DNA of 64,000 nt from positions 3,658,001-3,722,000 of the forward strand of contig JALGAS010000001.1 in NCBI GenBank assembly GCA_023078685.1. The letters are read 5' to 3'. A program made the position numbers and the translations under genes. The notes beneath the pieces are model-generated. The model saw only the letters and a program-made list of their open reading frames with translations, ran no database searches and was not told the DNA's origin. The stretch comes from Neopestalotiopsis rosae. Taxonomy: Eukaryota > Ascomycota > Sordariomycetes > Amphisphaeriales > Sporocadaceae. Positions 10,065 to 22,131 of the stretch are shown here, piece after piece. Positions within the stretch are counted from its first letter, which is position 1. The number at the start of each line of letters is the position of its first letter.

Positions 10065-10809
10065 TAGTACTACTTGCGAGCAGCTACCAGCAGCCAGCTA
10101 GGTACCTAGGTACATACCTACCTACCTAACCCTACATAGGTACATAGAAACTTGACGTGCGGCCGCCAACGGGTCGAAAATTAGCGCTAAGCTGCAGGGG
10201 CACCTACTACAGTACTATGTAAAGAGCTGTGGCAGTGATTGTCAATGATCGTTAGTGGAAGGCCCCGCTCTATGTACATAGGTAGTCTAGTGGCCCAACC
10301 GCCCAAAGAAGTACCGCGACTATAACTGTGTAGCTAGGTACATACCGTCGCTACCTAATAGTATATACCAAACTCTTGTAATATTCAACTTGTAACCCTC
10401 TTCATACGCAGACACGAAGTCGTCGCGTGATTTTATACATGGTTTCACACAGTTTTGCATAATTACTGCAGTTTTTGTGTGTAATGTACCACGGCGAAGT
10501 TGCAGGATGCTGAACCCGGCCAAATCGATAGGCGAGATGTATCCATTCTGCAGCTGCTCCGGTCATCCCTCCATCTCTGGCGACTGAGCCGTTTTCATGC
10601 ATCCTTCGATCTGCAAGTGAGCCTGGTTCTATCCTGGCTCACCCCCTAGGGGTGTAGTCATTTCCAAACTTGCACCACGGCGACGAGGCTCCCATTATTA
10701 CGACTCCAGCATCAACACATGCCCTAAATCTCCTGGTCGTGCAGAACGTATGTTGCGAAAACCAGGTGGGAGAGGTCGATAAATCAGATTTCCATTTTCC
10801 GAAAGTTCC
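10065..10809. promoter_or_regulatory. Upstream region of the giant STAND-like gene with TAGGTA/TACCTA repeats
   Basis: This 745-bp stretch has no supported gene. It carries a cluster of TAGGTAC/GTACCTA units at 10097-10146 and again at 10271-10360, including the perfect 12-bp palindrome CTAGGTACCTAG at 10098-10109. It must include the promoter of the gene starting at 10810. Confidence 0.5.
10098..10146. repeat. Short palindromic TAGGTACCTA repeat cluster
   Basis: A run of overlapping TAGGTAC, TACCTACC and GTACATAG units, beginning with the 12-bp palindrome CTAGGTACCTAG. Similar single units recur at about 10274, 10333 and 35835. They could be protein-binding sites or a dispersed fungal low-complexity motif. 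Confidence 0.55.
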
Positions 10810-13800
10810 ATGGTAGACAAATCAGTCATTTCCTTGTCACCCAATCTCATAGCCATGACGGCGCCGCCGAGTCTGAAGCGCTTCCAGTGAGTTGCTACTG
10901 ATAGTTTCTGTGTTCCTGCTGCTGACACCCATTTCTTCACAGCCTGGTTCTTGCCCATGGGAGCAGCGACTCTGAATCTTCGCAAGAGTCGAGCTTCCAT
11001 TTCTGGAGAACGCGCTTTCCGGACGCCTTGATCACGAACTTCTCTTTCTTGGACACCTCCAACGTGAGCTTCGTGGACCGTGCGCAAGCACTATTATTGA
11101 CCATTACAGCTGAGCGAAATGCTGCGGTATGTTTGTCTGTCTAAGCTTGACAAGTCTGCTTGTAGTCTGCTGACGGTATTGCATTCGCAGTCCGAGAAGT
11201 TCGGTCCCAACAGCCACCTCCCTTGTGTCTTTGTTTGCCATGGGTTGGGCGGCTCTCTCGTGAAACAGGTAGGATCGCCCAGCTTATTCTGGCTGCCGAA
11301 AACCATTTACGAACTCATGTTGATGCCACGATACTAGGCGCTGGTTCTCGCCTCGTTGGACTCGAGATATGGCCGATACGCCAGTGATTCTGCTTTACTG
11401 GTAAGGAGTGCCCTTCGAAACATGCGGCACTTGACGACTGCTTTCTAAAGCCTTTAAATCATAGATCCTCTGTAACACACCTGAGGTAGCGAAGGACTCA
11501 ACGGAATGGCAGTCTCAACTATGTCAACTACTGACTTCCTCGAGCCTCAGCTCTCACATCGTAAGTAGAATGTTCAATGAGCTGACCGAAGCGCTCGAGC
11601 GGCTGCACTGGTCATTTGGAGCGATTCGGCAGCATCATTCTATCGTAGATATCAGGAGTAAAGACATCGAAGATGGTACAAATATAGTAAGAAATGTCTG
11701 CCGCCGTCAGTTGCCAATTTGCTCGGTATTGACAAGCATGCACAGGATGCCAATCCGATTTGCACGGCCCGGGGCCGATCAACTATATATACCTCGAAAG
11801 ACGAAGCCAGCGTCTGGGACTTCACCCCAGGGAACTCAATAACCGAGAAGATATTTGACCGTATCAGCTTCGTTGTCAAGCAGGAAAGGCGCCGTTAGTC
11901 AAGATGCTCAACAAGTGTTCTCATGTGGGTTCCATACTAATTCTTTACTGCAGCCCTTGCAGAGCAATTCCACGATTTCGTGCAGCTATTACGCAAGGTA
12001 GACTCGAACAATTACCAACTAGAGCTCAGTCGACCATCAGCAGATTCATTCGATCTGATCGAGGAGCATGAGGCGTTCCGCCATTGGCGAAGGAGTGACA
12101 CACAAGCACCCAATCTCCTCTATATCCGCACACCGCAGAACATGTCTAACGTTGCTATCGTATCGCACCTCATCGAGGTGCTCAACACCAACATTCCGGA
12201 CTGTACCATGATTAGCTTCTCCTTCAGCAAGCAAGACCTAAGGACCCAGTCTATCAATACGTTCTACGTCTCACTGATCCGCCAGCTGCTATTGAGCCAA
12301 CTGGCGCTATTTCGCCGCGTCTCAGCCACCGGCAACTGGATCAAGGGAGAGGAAAACTTTAGCTACACCATCTTGCGCGGCCTCTTCCTTTCCCTTCTCA
12401 AAGGGGCTAGTCCCCACCCGATCGTGTGCGTTCTCCATGATGCTCAGGATTGTTCTGTGTTTCATCTCGATCACATAGTCGATCTCATCAAGGAGTTTCG
12501 GCGGCTGTCTGGAAGTGTGTTCAAAGTCATTGTCCTAAGTGAAGGGCCGGTGCACGGCGCCTTCGTGAATAGCCCCGACGTTTGTGTTCATATCGACCTA
12601 TCCATTGAATCTCAACGGGCCAAGTACGTTGAAGACTTTTTGCAGGCTGAGATTGGAGCCCTGGTCAAGAATCATCCACACTGGAGGGAGACTGAAGATG
12701 AAATCATGACAAAACTACGCGTTCCATCTGTCACCCACATACAAGCGGTGACTTCCATGAAACTACTGAACGCAAGGCTTCCCTCGACACGAAGCGCCTC
12801 GTGGGAGGCTATCAAAAAGCTGCCTACAACGCAAGATGAAGTCTTCTCGGCGGCGGTGGCTCGCTGTGAGAGCGAATGCCAGCTACCGTTGAAACCACTC
12901 CTACAGTGGATTTCACATTCTGTACGGCCGTTGTTCATAAATGAGTTGGCTGCCGTCATCGGTCTTGCAAATTCTGGCTCTACTTCAATGGAGACTGTGC
13001 AGTCCAATCTTCCCCTCGACATTCTGAAAGATCTTCGCGGAGTTAACGGTGTCTTGATTAGGACTGTAGGGCTACAGGTGCTTCCGATTCACAAGACAAT
13101 TGTCCCTGTATTGGACAATAAGTGGCACCTCTCAGGCGAAGATGCCGACAGCGCCATACTTTCTACGTGTCTGAATTACCTAGGTATGATACTCGTGGAC
13201 ATACCTACAACTTTGGCGCCTTCTAGTGTCAGTGGAAGTTCCCGAAGCAGCAGAAGCACCACTCCAGAGCCGGCTCCGCAGTACGGCGGACAGACCGAGC
13301 CGGACCAGACAGTAGAAGGCGCGGAACAGCAGCCATCCGAGTTTGGTGTAAACAAAGTAGATGAGGAATCCGCCAAACCTCCAGATGACGGACTTCCGAG
13401 TTCTCTGGGACTTTCTGTAGACGAAGAAAAGACTGAAGACAAGTCCCATCGCCTAATTTTCGACTTGAATCAGATGCAAGGGCCGGAGTATGATCTTCTA
13501 CGATACGCAGTCTCAAACTGGCCAGAGCATTACAAGAGAGCGCGAAACAGGGAGGCCTTCAAAAGTCAGATTCTGAGTCTCTTCAGTAAAGACCACGAGG
13601 TTCAAGCATGGTCTCATCTGTACCAGAAGTTCAGTGGTGTGGACACCGAGAAGTTCCGAGTTTTGGACAGCTTGTTCAATATCTCTTGCAGATTTGGGCT
13701 TCTTGACATCGCCAAGGACGTTATTGAGGCAGTCAAAGCTTCCAAAAATTCCCCGTATCTGTTATCGAAAGGACTCGATCTTGCCGTTGGATTTGGCCAT

Positions 13801-16800
13801 AGTGAGATTGTTTCAATGCTGATCGGGGAGGGGGCCGAATCAGATGAGGCTCCGAGTTTGGCAGCCGAGTACGGGTTCTTGGACGTTCTGAAGCAGCTTA
13901 TTGAGGCAAACCCAGCCATGACTAATGTAGAGGATCAATTTCACCGGCCTCCATTCTTACTGGCAGCACTATGCGGCAATGAGGACATTGCAGCATACCT
14001 CATGACGAAGGGTGCAAAATATACGACTGCAGTTAATAACAATATCACGGCACTCCATGCCGCTGCCACAACGGGCCAGCTCGGGCTACTCCGTACATTG
14101 GTGGGCGCGGGCATCGACGTACACACTGCTCTCAAGAATGAACAACGCAATGCGCTCATGCTCGCTGCTGCAGGAGGTTTCGATGATGTTGCCAAACTCC
14201 TTTTGGATCGCGGCGTTCGCATCAACGACCAGGACATTGACGGAGAGACGGCCCTTCACCAAGCTATCATGCACGGACACTTATCCACCTGTCGCTTGCT
14301 GTTTGCTGCCGGTGCAGATATCAGAATCAAGACCACATACGGCTTTTCTCCAATCCATACGGCTTCCAACAATGGGTTTCTTGGCATCTTACAGGAGCTT
14401 CTGGAGCGGTCCAAGGACTTGCTCGATGAGGAAGAAGAACCCCCCAAGATCGACATGAATGTGTCAAAACAGACAGAAGAGACTGACAGAGATGACATGG
14501 CCGACGTAGCGGCTCAGGTCGAGGCAGATGAAGTCAGCCAACCCGATGTCTACAACAATTCGGTAGGTGTGCGCTCTCCGCTCGAGCTTGCTGCTTCAAA
14601 CGGATACCTCGACATAACCCAAGAGCTCTTGAAGTACCCCCGCTACAACTCTGAAAAGAGCCGAGCCACAGCGTTATTAATAGCAGCCAGCGGTGGCTTC
14701 GTCGAACTCATCGTAGAACTCCTCAAGACAAAGATCACGACTGTCATGAAAGACACAAATGGCAATACCGCACTTCACCTTGCCACTCAAGAGCAGCACC
14801 CAGACATTGTGAAACATCTGCTAGATTCGAATTTCGGACCGACCAGCATCTTTGACATAAATGCTCAGAACAAATCAGGCTGGACAGCTCTACATTTAGC
14901 TGCCTCCTCTGGTCGGCTCATCACCGTGGATATCCTTTTGCGCAATGGGGCGAATATCGAAACCATCAACTCAAACAGGCAGACTGCTCTCCACATCGCT
15001 GCATACTACAACCACGATTGGGTGGTTCGTGCGCTCCTGAACCATCTGCCGTCAGACAGTAACATGACGTGCCAGGCAGACAGCGACGGCCGGACGGCTT
15101 TCATTATTGCCATAAGGCAAGGAAACGACCGAGTCGCGAATACTCTTATCAAGAACTCTGCGCCAACGAAGCTTTTTGAACTTCAGGGCCAAGATAATGC
15201 ATTAGTCGAATCAGTAAGACAAGAGCGTATGGACTTGGTGGAGCTGCTGTTAGACCATGGATGGGATGTCGACGGAAGTGATGAGCACGGCAATACGGCG
15301 CTACACGCCGCCGCGAACTCTGGCCTGCTTCAAATCATCGAACTACTCCTAAGACGGGGGGCTAACATCGGTGCCCGTGACAAAGAAGGGTGGACTCCCC
15401 TGCATTATGCGGCTCGTAGCGAGGGAGATGTCGCTGTTCGAGCCCTTCTCAAGGGTGGCGCAGATATCAATGCAAGAAATGACAGCGACGAAACGCCGCT
15501 CTGGCGTGCCTCGTTCCATCGTGAGTTAAATTCACTTTCTTCCCTTGATCTAGGCTCTTCACATATGCATAGCAAACAATATTCGTATCTACCACGTCAT
15601 ACAGTCTGATTGAGTTTGTTGGTTGCTGACTTCTCTCCCATATAAGGCTGTCTTAGTGCCGTTGATGCACTCCTTGCGTGGGAGCCCAAACCTGACCTGG
15701 AAGCCCAAGACAACGATGTTCTCTGGACGCCCCTTCACGCGTGCTATGATAACGCTGAAATTACGGAACTGCTATTAGAGGCTGGGGCAGACCCCGTGGC
15801 TCGAAACGATCTCGGGAATCCCACCTTCTTCATGGCAGCCGAGTACTGGCTGGGCAGTCAAACGATTCCAAAATACATCAATGCCGGTATCGATGTCAAT
15901 ACAAAAAACCAGGATGGACAACCACTCATTCATTTTGTGGCACGTCGGGGCTACCTTGATGTTTTCAAGCTGCTGCAGGAAAACGGCGCTGATATTCTTG
16001 TGGCAAGAGAAAACGGCGAGACAGCGCTCCACCTCTCAGCCAGCAATGAATACTCTTCTGTGAACAACAATGAATACGCTATACTCCAGCATATATTACA
16101 ACAGCCTGGTATCGACATGGAAGCTGACTGTCAAAGCTCCGGCACCCCCCTCATGGCCGCTGCCAGAAGTAGCCCGAATGCCACCAAGCTCATGCTAGAA
16201 AAGGGCGTCGAAGTGAACGCCATCAGTGCATTATGCGTTGATTGTAATGCCATCCAGGTAGCCGCAGCCTATGGGACCGAAAGTACTGTTTCTGTCTTGA
16301 TCAATGCCGGGGCAGATGTGAACATACGCGGTGGAACCTTCGGCAGTGCGCTTTGCGCGGCTATTGCGAGGAGTGCGAAAGAAATCGCAGTACTCTTACT
16401 CGACAAAGATGATAATTTGAATTACGCTGACGGACCTCAGGGCTCAGCCTTGGAGCTCGCATTGGCACACGAAGACTCAGATATCGCAGAGTCACTTTTC
16501 CAGCGGGGAGTGGACGTGAACGTCGTCAGCAAAGGGAAATTTGGTACAGCTTTGATCGCCGCCATACACACTGGTCAGATCGGCAGCATAGAAAAGCTGC
16601 TAGAGCTCAAGGCGGACATCAATCTATTCCCAGTCGGCGCCGAGACCCCAATACAATTGGCTGTACGTAAAGGTCGACTCAATGTTGTCGAGGCACTCGT
16701 CAGTCACGGTGCTCAACTTGATTACAAGGACCCCTGTGGCCGAGGGGTGCTACTGCATGCCCTTTGGCACCAGAGCTTCGACCTGCTGCCATACTTACTA

Positions 16801-18285
16801 CAACAGCCAGGCATCGATATAAACCAACAGGATGCTGTTGGACGTACGCCGCTGATCCAGGCGGCCATGCAGGGCAACAGCTTTCTTGAGCACATCTTGG
16901 AGCAGAACCCGAAGTTGGATGTATGTGACCGCTGGGGCAAAACGGCCTTGAGCTATGCCGCGAGCCGCGACTACGGACTCCTAGTTTCGAAACTACTACA
17001 AGCAGGCGCTTCGCCGCTCATCACGGACATTCGAGGCCACAGCTCTCTATACTGGGCGGCTCTCCAGCGTAGTGGGCGCACGTTCCAGCAAGTACTACAA
17101 AGAGCAGAAGACCTTGACGGGTCACCGTCATACTTTCAGGACGCCATCAACGCGGCAGTGGCCGCCAACAATTTCGACTTTGTGCAGCAACTGCTTGAAC
17201 ACTTCCGCTTCAGGGACAGGCAAGTCGACCAGGATGGTTGGACAGTGGCGTATACAATCCAGCTTTACAATAGATCGAGTATTGCTTCTCTGATCTCTGA
17301 GGTATCGCAGGATAAGAGCCGCTCGAAGCAAGATGGAGTTACCCAGCCTAAGCTTCCCACTGAATGGCACCCAGTCGACATGTCTGCATTTCTCGTCCGA
17401 CAGCCTGACAACGTGTCCATCACAGTGGAGTGTCAATTTCCTGTAGCTGACTCCAATTTCGTCCCAAAAGCTGATAGTGACCGAGCAATTCCTGCAGTCA
17501 TATCTTTTGCAGGTGCTGATAAACACGCCATCGCGCGAGCTGACCATCCTATGGTGCCTAACGAGGACGGAATATACTATTTCGAGGTTACGTTTAGGCA
17601 TATAGGTCGTGGCAATCGGTACGTCCTCTCTGATTCTTGAATGCATCTGCAAAGGATGCTTGATCATATAAATACTCTGCAGGGTCAACTAACCTCAGTC
17701 TTGATATAGTGATTTCGCAGTAGGAGTAGGTTTCTGCAGCGAGGGGTCGGACTTTGACAATATGCTCGGATGGCAAGAAGGAGCTTGGGGTTACCACAGT
17801 GACGATGGCAAAGTCTTTGAGAGCGGGGTTGGTATGCCCTATGGCCAAGGCTTCGATGAGGGTAGTGTTGTTGGCTGTGGAGTCAATTTCAAGAAAGGAA
17901 CTGCATTCTATACTCAGGATGGACAGGTTATCGGTAAGTGCATCTCCTTTCTACTCCGTCTTCTGCCTTGCCCATGGTTCCCCACTACGCAATTGAACAA
18001 CAAATGCTGATTGATTGAACGTCTTTGCTGTTATCAGGTTGCGCTTTCACAAACTTGCGAGGCAAGCTTTATCCTGCAGTCAGTGTAGATACGCGAATGG
18101 CGGGTTGCATCTTGACGGCCCAATTCTGGAGCCCAAATGAGAGTGTGAACAAGCTTTTCAAGTTCCAGGGCCCTTACGACGACCCTGAGACTCTGAAGCC
18201 ATCTCAGAGACGGCTGGACGAGACTGGCAGTGAGCGAGGTGAAGATAGTGGCTCGACAAGTAGTGATGACGACTCCTCGGACTAA
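10810..18285 (+). CDS. Giant STAND-like protein: pseudo-hydrolase, degenerate NACHT, ankyrin array, SPRY
   Basis: Ten-exon model: 10810-10886, 10943-11126, 11191-11268, 11338-11400, 11465-11686, 11746-11893, 11954-15520, 15647-17618, 17710-17933, 18038-18285. All phases agree and the sum is 6783 nt, 2260 residues. An in-frame TAA at 10780 and ATGs at 10810 and 10855 set the start. Residues 25-250 resemble the alpha/beta-hydrolase domain found at the N-terminus of fungal NLR-like proteins, but the elbow reads CHGLGG, with Gly105 where the family has Ser. Residues 295-600 align in order with a NACHT region and winged helix (LLQWISHSVRPL), yet no GxxxxGK[S/T] is present at 311-326 and the Walker B position reads VLHDAQDC. 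About 30 ankyrin repeats fill roughly 860-1990, and a SPRY domain lies near 2050-2215, followed by an acidic Ser/Asp tail. Probably a cytosolic receptor or scaffold in non-self response; function is inferred. Confidence 0.85.
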
Positions 18286-19709
18286 ATAGCCTATGGCAGA
18301 TGGATTATGACTAGAACATGGCCTGAATGGATTAATGACATTAGTAGGCGCCATGATTTCCTACTAAGAAAATACCTTCTAGACCGCGATTCGTGGGACG
18401 ATTCTTAACCTGCCCCAACATGCTCACATATCCACTGTGCGTTTGCCGTGTTTGTGGCCTCGTTATAGAAAGTATCCCCTAGTTCCGAAACTCGATGTTC
18501 ATGGTTGGTAATTTTCAGTCATGCATTTGCAATGGAAACATCATCACTCTGCGAGAGGTCGTGACCATGTCCTTGACTACACCTGACACGGTACCAGAAA
18601 ACGAAACCTTGTCCGTGAATCAGATACAGCGCGATTTATGTATATAAACACCTCTACCGCTGCGTAAATCCCTTTTGCTAATTTCTATGACCATCACACT
18701 TCTTCTTAAAAGTAAGAGGGAAAAAACATATTAGCAAGTAACCACATCACCAGAAAAACGCCCACCCAGCTGACCATACCATGTCGTGGACCTATAAACC
18801 CGAGTACCAACACTATACCGCCTGGACCTGTCCCGCCCACAACCAACAATGGGCCATGCCGACGCATACATCAGGACGTGCGTATCCCAACGCGCAGGTA
18901 ACCGCAGTCATTCCTGCAACAACAGCGACTACAACGCTATGCGTACCATTGCAGCCGCAGGCGCCTCCTCCGCCTGCAACCAAGACGTGCTGTCAGTCAC
19001 ACTGCTGGCGCGGACAGCCCTATGCCGGTGAGCTATACCCTGTTCGCAGAGGTCATAGGGGCCACTGCTGCTCGACTTTGCCAAAGTATTACAGAGGTTG
19101 ACCACGTACATATTAAACAGTCTTTTGGAAATGACCGCGGCATCTTTCCGGCATCTCATGATCAATCTGATTAATGCCCATCAGGGGCCAGCCAAGTCGT
19201 TGAGGAAATTAGACGGTCATGGCTGTAATCTGTTGATTCTTCGGGTTCTTGCCAAAGATCCATGGTAGAGAAGTATTCGTAGGCTATTGAGCAAAATATA
19301 GAAGCACACATGGCGTCCGTGATACGGCCTACCTCGGCTTTGCAAAACATATAAGCAATAATCCTGCCGTTAACAATTTCATCATCGTACGCCTTCGGTG
19401 TATCAATACTGAGAGGGTGACATGGTTCCATTTTAAGATTTTAGACCCTCAACAAGTGATTCGTACTTCATGGTATAGAACGATTTTATTTCATTATGTG
19501 CAATGTTGCAAACCCTTGTGTATTGGTAAAACAGTCTATTAGGTTATCTTCTATATGTAATGATGATACAATCTAAGCTTTCATCGAGAAATGGCTCATC
19601 CAATGCGCGCCATCTTCTTGATCATTCTAATCGAGGTTTAGATCCAGCTCAACCTCTTTGTAGCTTCAACCGTTCCAGTGTTTCCCTGCGTCCACGATCA
19701 GTGTCGATG
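18286..19709. other. Intergenic stretch with one doubtful small ORF
   Basis: Apart from the small frame at 18781-19101, listed separately, I see no supported gene. A minus-strand frame of 86 codons at 19171-19431 has no family resemblance and an AT-rich composition. The region includes the 3' ends of two convergent genes. Confidence 0.5.
18781..19101 (+). CDS. Possible small cysteine- and proline-containing protein (doubtful)
   Basis: Open frame of 106 codons with a good context (ACCATGTCG). The product is rich in Pro, Thr, Tyr and His and has six Cys in CC, CxxxC-like spacing towards the end, but no signal peptide. A second plus-strand frame of 60 codons overlaps it at 18849-19031, also with biased third positions, so which frame is translated, if any, is unclear. 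A GTGAGC donor at about 19027 could end an exon. No homology is recognised. Confidence 0.28.
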   Translation: MSWTYKPEYQHYTAWTCPAHNQQWAMPTHTSGRAYPNAQVTAVIPATTATTTLCVPLQPQAPPPPATKTCCQSHCWRGQPYAGELYPVRRGHRGHCCSTLPKYYRG

Positions 19710-22131
19710 CTACAATGATGAGCGGGGGCTTGGCTCATCAGAGTTGCACGTTGGTGGGCAGAATGGATCTGAGTTGCCTGGCTCGCCTCTCAAAGAATTC
19801 CATGTATCTGGGTGGCATGATTCGCGTTTATCGGCTGCAGTATCGGAAGTGTCTGCATCAGAACTTGGTCCGGTACCCGTACGAGCAGGATGCTGCTGAA
19901 TGAGAGCTGGTCCAAGCGACAGAAGAGGTGGACTACTTGGCCTCGAATCTGCTCCAGCTTGTCTGTCTCTACTTTCCAGAGTATCAACTGCTTGTGAATC
20001 CAAAGATCTGTAGAATTCAGTACCATTTGTGTCAGTCCCAGGCGTCCTCTCAGCGGTGTTTGATTCTGGATGCGTGTCTGACACATCCTCCAACATGGTT
20101 TCGATGGCCTTTCTGAGCTCCAGGCCGGGTCTTTGCGCGAAGTGAGCTTCTCCCAAGAGTATTGGTGACGAGCGGTAATGCTGCGCACTGCTTGGTGTCG
20201 ACAAAAGCGCGGGGTTAGAACCGTAGTGGCCGGTTGTTCGCCACCGAGGGGACAAATTAGCCTCCTCGTCAGTAAGACTATCCACGACTGCGCAGTCTGC
20301 TGAGTCGTGGTCAACTTCCAGGCTGTAAGGGCTTGGAAAAGGATCAGATGTAGCTAAGTCTTCCGGTGTGGTGACTTCAGACAAGCGACTTTTCGTTGTC
20401 GTTCTTCTTCTTGGTCCGAGTCTCGCTGGTGTTGAGCGTGCTGTCGACCTGGCCAAAAGGACGGAAGGGCTGACCGAGGGGCGAAACATGTCATCGTCTT
20501 CATCGAGGACACTTGCTCTGGATATGGTCGGTGCGTCATTATGGGTATCATATGCGCCTTCCAAGTCTTCCTTCAAAGGAGACAGTGATGCCGATGGTGT
20601 TCTGACAGGAGTATTGAAAACCTGGGTTTCTTCTTCCGACGACTGATAAATTTCTGTGGAATCTCGTGATAAGATACGACGTGCTGCTCCGCGGGGGGAG
20701 TCTGGAAAATCGGATCTGGTGGAGACATTGGTCGAGGCGCCACTGAGTTTTCTCTTCACATAGCGAAAGGCCTTTCGAATGCCATAACGATTCTTGTGGC
20801 GGATTTGGCTCTTGTACTGGTCAGTAAATTTCTTTGAACATTTTTGTAGCATGCCATACCATCTTAGACGTTGATCTATCGACCTCAACGTCTCCGGCAC
20901 TGCCTAATTCGGGACAAGATTTGAACGCCAGTGCATTCGGCAGGTTGGCCGCATCCAGTTTCGCGGTATTTTCGGCAGGGTTGTCATCACCGCTGTTATC
21001 GCTGTTGAAACCCGCCATCGAAAAGAGATCTACCGCGTGCGTGTGAACGGAGTAGTCCGGGGAGGTGACTTCGGATACATCGTGTGCGCGCCGAGGTTTG
21101 TGCTTGCACCAGCTCTTCTCCCAGTTAATCGTTCCCAACGTACTGTCACGAGGCTTTTTGGGGCGCAACTCGTTTGGGACGACCTTTGGCGACAACATTG
21201 GGTCAAGTGTTGCCAACTCTTGGTCTCTTGTAGGGCTGGGAGGTCCATCATATCGAGACTCAAATCTCATCTGAGAATACTCGGGCGAGAAGTTGTGGTA
21301 CATGTCGTCCAAGTTCGCACGGACTGGCGAAAGTGGCGAGTCTGTTGACGGCGACGTCTTCTTTGATCCAGGGCTCGAGATGTCGTCGGAAAGTGCGATG
21401 GAATTCCCACAGTGAGGCTCGATGCTCGATTCACCTTCTGGAAGTGAGCGCTGACTGGTAACGGCTGTCAAGTACTCAACCACCCCAAGATTACCGGGCT
21501 CAACGTATTCCTTTCCTGTTTTGAGCCGTTGCAGTGCTGGCAGAGTTGGGGCCTTTTGCATCTCAGGCTTGTAGGAAGGTGTTATCAAGCCAGTCAACCA
21601 GGCTGAGACTATGCCACCATTGGCCTCTGATGGCTCCGCGAAGTCATCGCCTTGGTCATCTTGATACTCGCCGAAGGTCGTTGGATGTGGCGGTGCGTAG
21701 TCCAGTCTAGACTCGGTGGGCGACACTATTTGACTCAGGACGCTGTTCCGGGTCTGCTGGAAGGCGAAAAGTGCGTCGCTGGAATCAGGTTGTTTCGACC
21801 CGCAACCTGTCATTACATTGGCCGCCTCGGAGACACTGTCCGTGTCCTCAAACACGCAAGGGTATGGACCCTCGAAGGACAGATCAATATTCAACGAGGG
21901 TAGGTTTGCAAAACGCTGTATGATATCAGGAGCAGTCTTGCCCCGATAAAGGGCGCCCGGAGCGATTGGTGATGGCGAAAATACTTCTCTATCTGGTTCA
22001 TAGGGTGTCTCCAAAACATGATCATTAGCAGCTTCGGTGGATCTTGTTCCTAGGGTTTGGCAGAACTTCGATTCGGCGAGGCACCCCGGTGTTGCTTCGG
22101 TGAGGCACCTCGTCGGGCTTAGACAGCGCAT
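19710..22131 (-). CDS. Large disordered Ser/Pro-rich fungal protein of unknown function
   Basis: Two exons, 22131-20860 and 20816-19710, are joined in phase by a 43-nt intron (GTATGG to TGACCAG), giving 792 residues; a weaker donor further upstream would make the intron 67 nt and drop eight residues. The protein is mostly low complexity, rich in Ser, Pro, Thr, Asp and Glu with many SP/TP sites (SPTR, SPSP, SPVR), as in phospho-regulated scaffold proteins. The one segment that looks conserved follows the splice junction: a strongly basic patch, YKSQIRHKNRYGIRKAFRYVKRK, at about residues 425-447, which could bind nucleic acid or membrane or act as an NLS. No transmembrane helix or signal peptide is seen. 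I do not recognise the family. Confidence 0.65.

Noticed and set aside
10698..11087. Minus-strand ORF of 129 codons
   Set aside because: It is the shadow of exons 1 and 2 of the giant plus-strand gene.
15521..15646. End of the giant gene at 15609 and a separate second ankyrin gene from about 15796
   Set aside because: A 126-nt intron with a GCTGAC branch joins the two frames in phase and continues the ankyrin array; the apparent ends are intron read-through.
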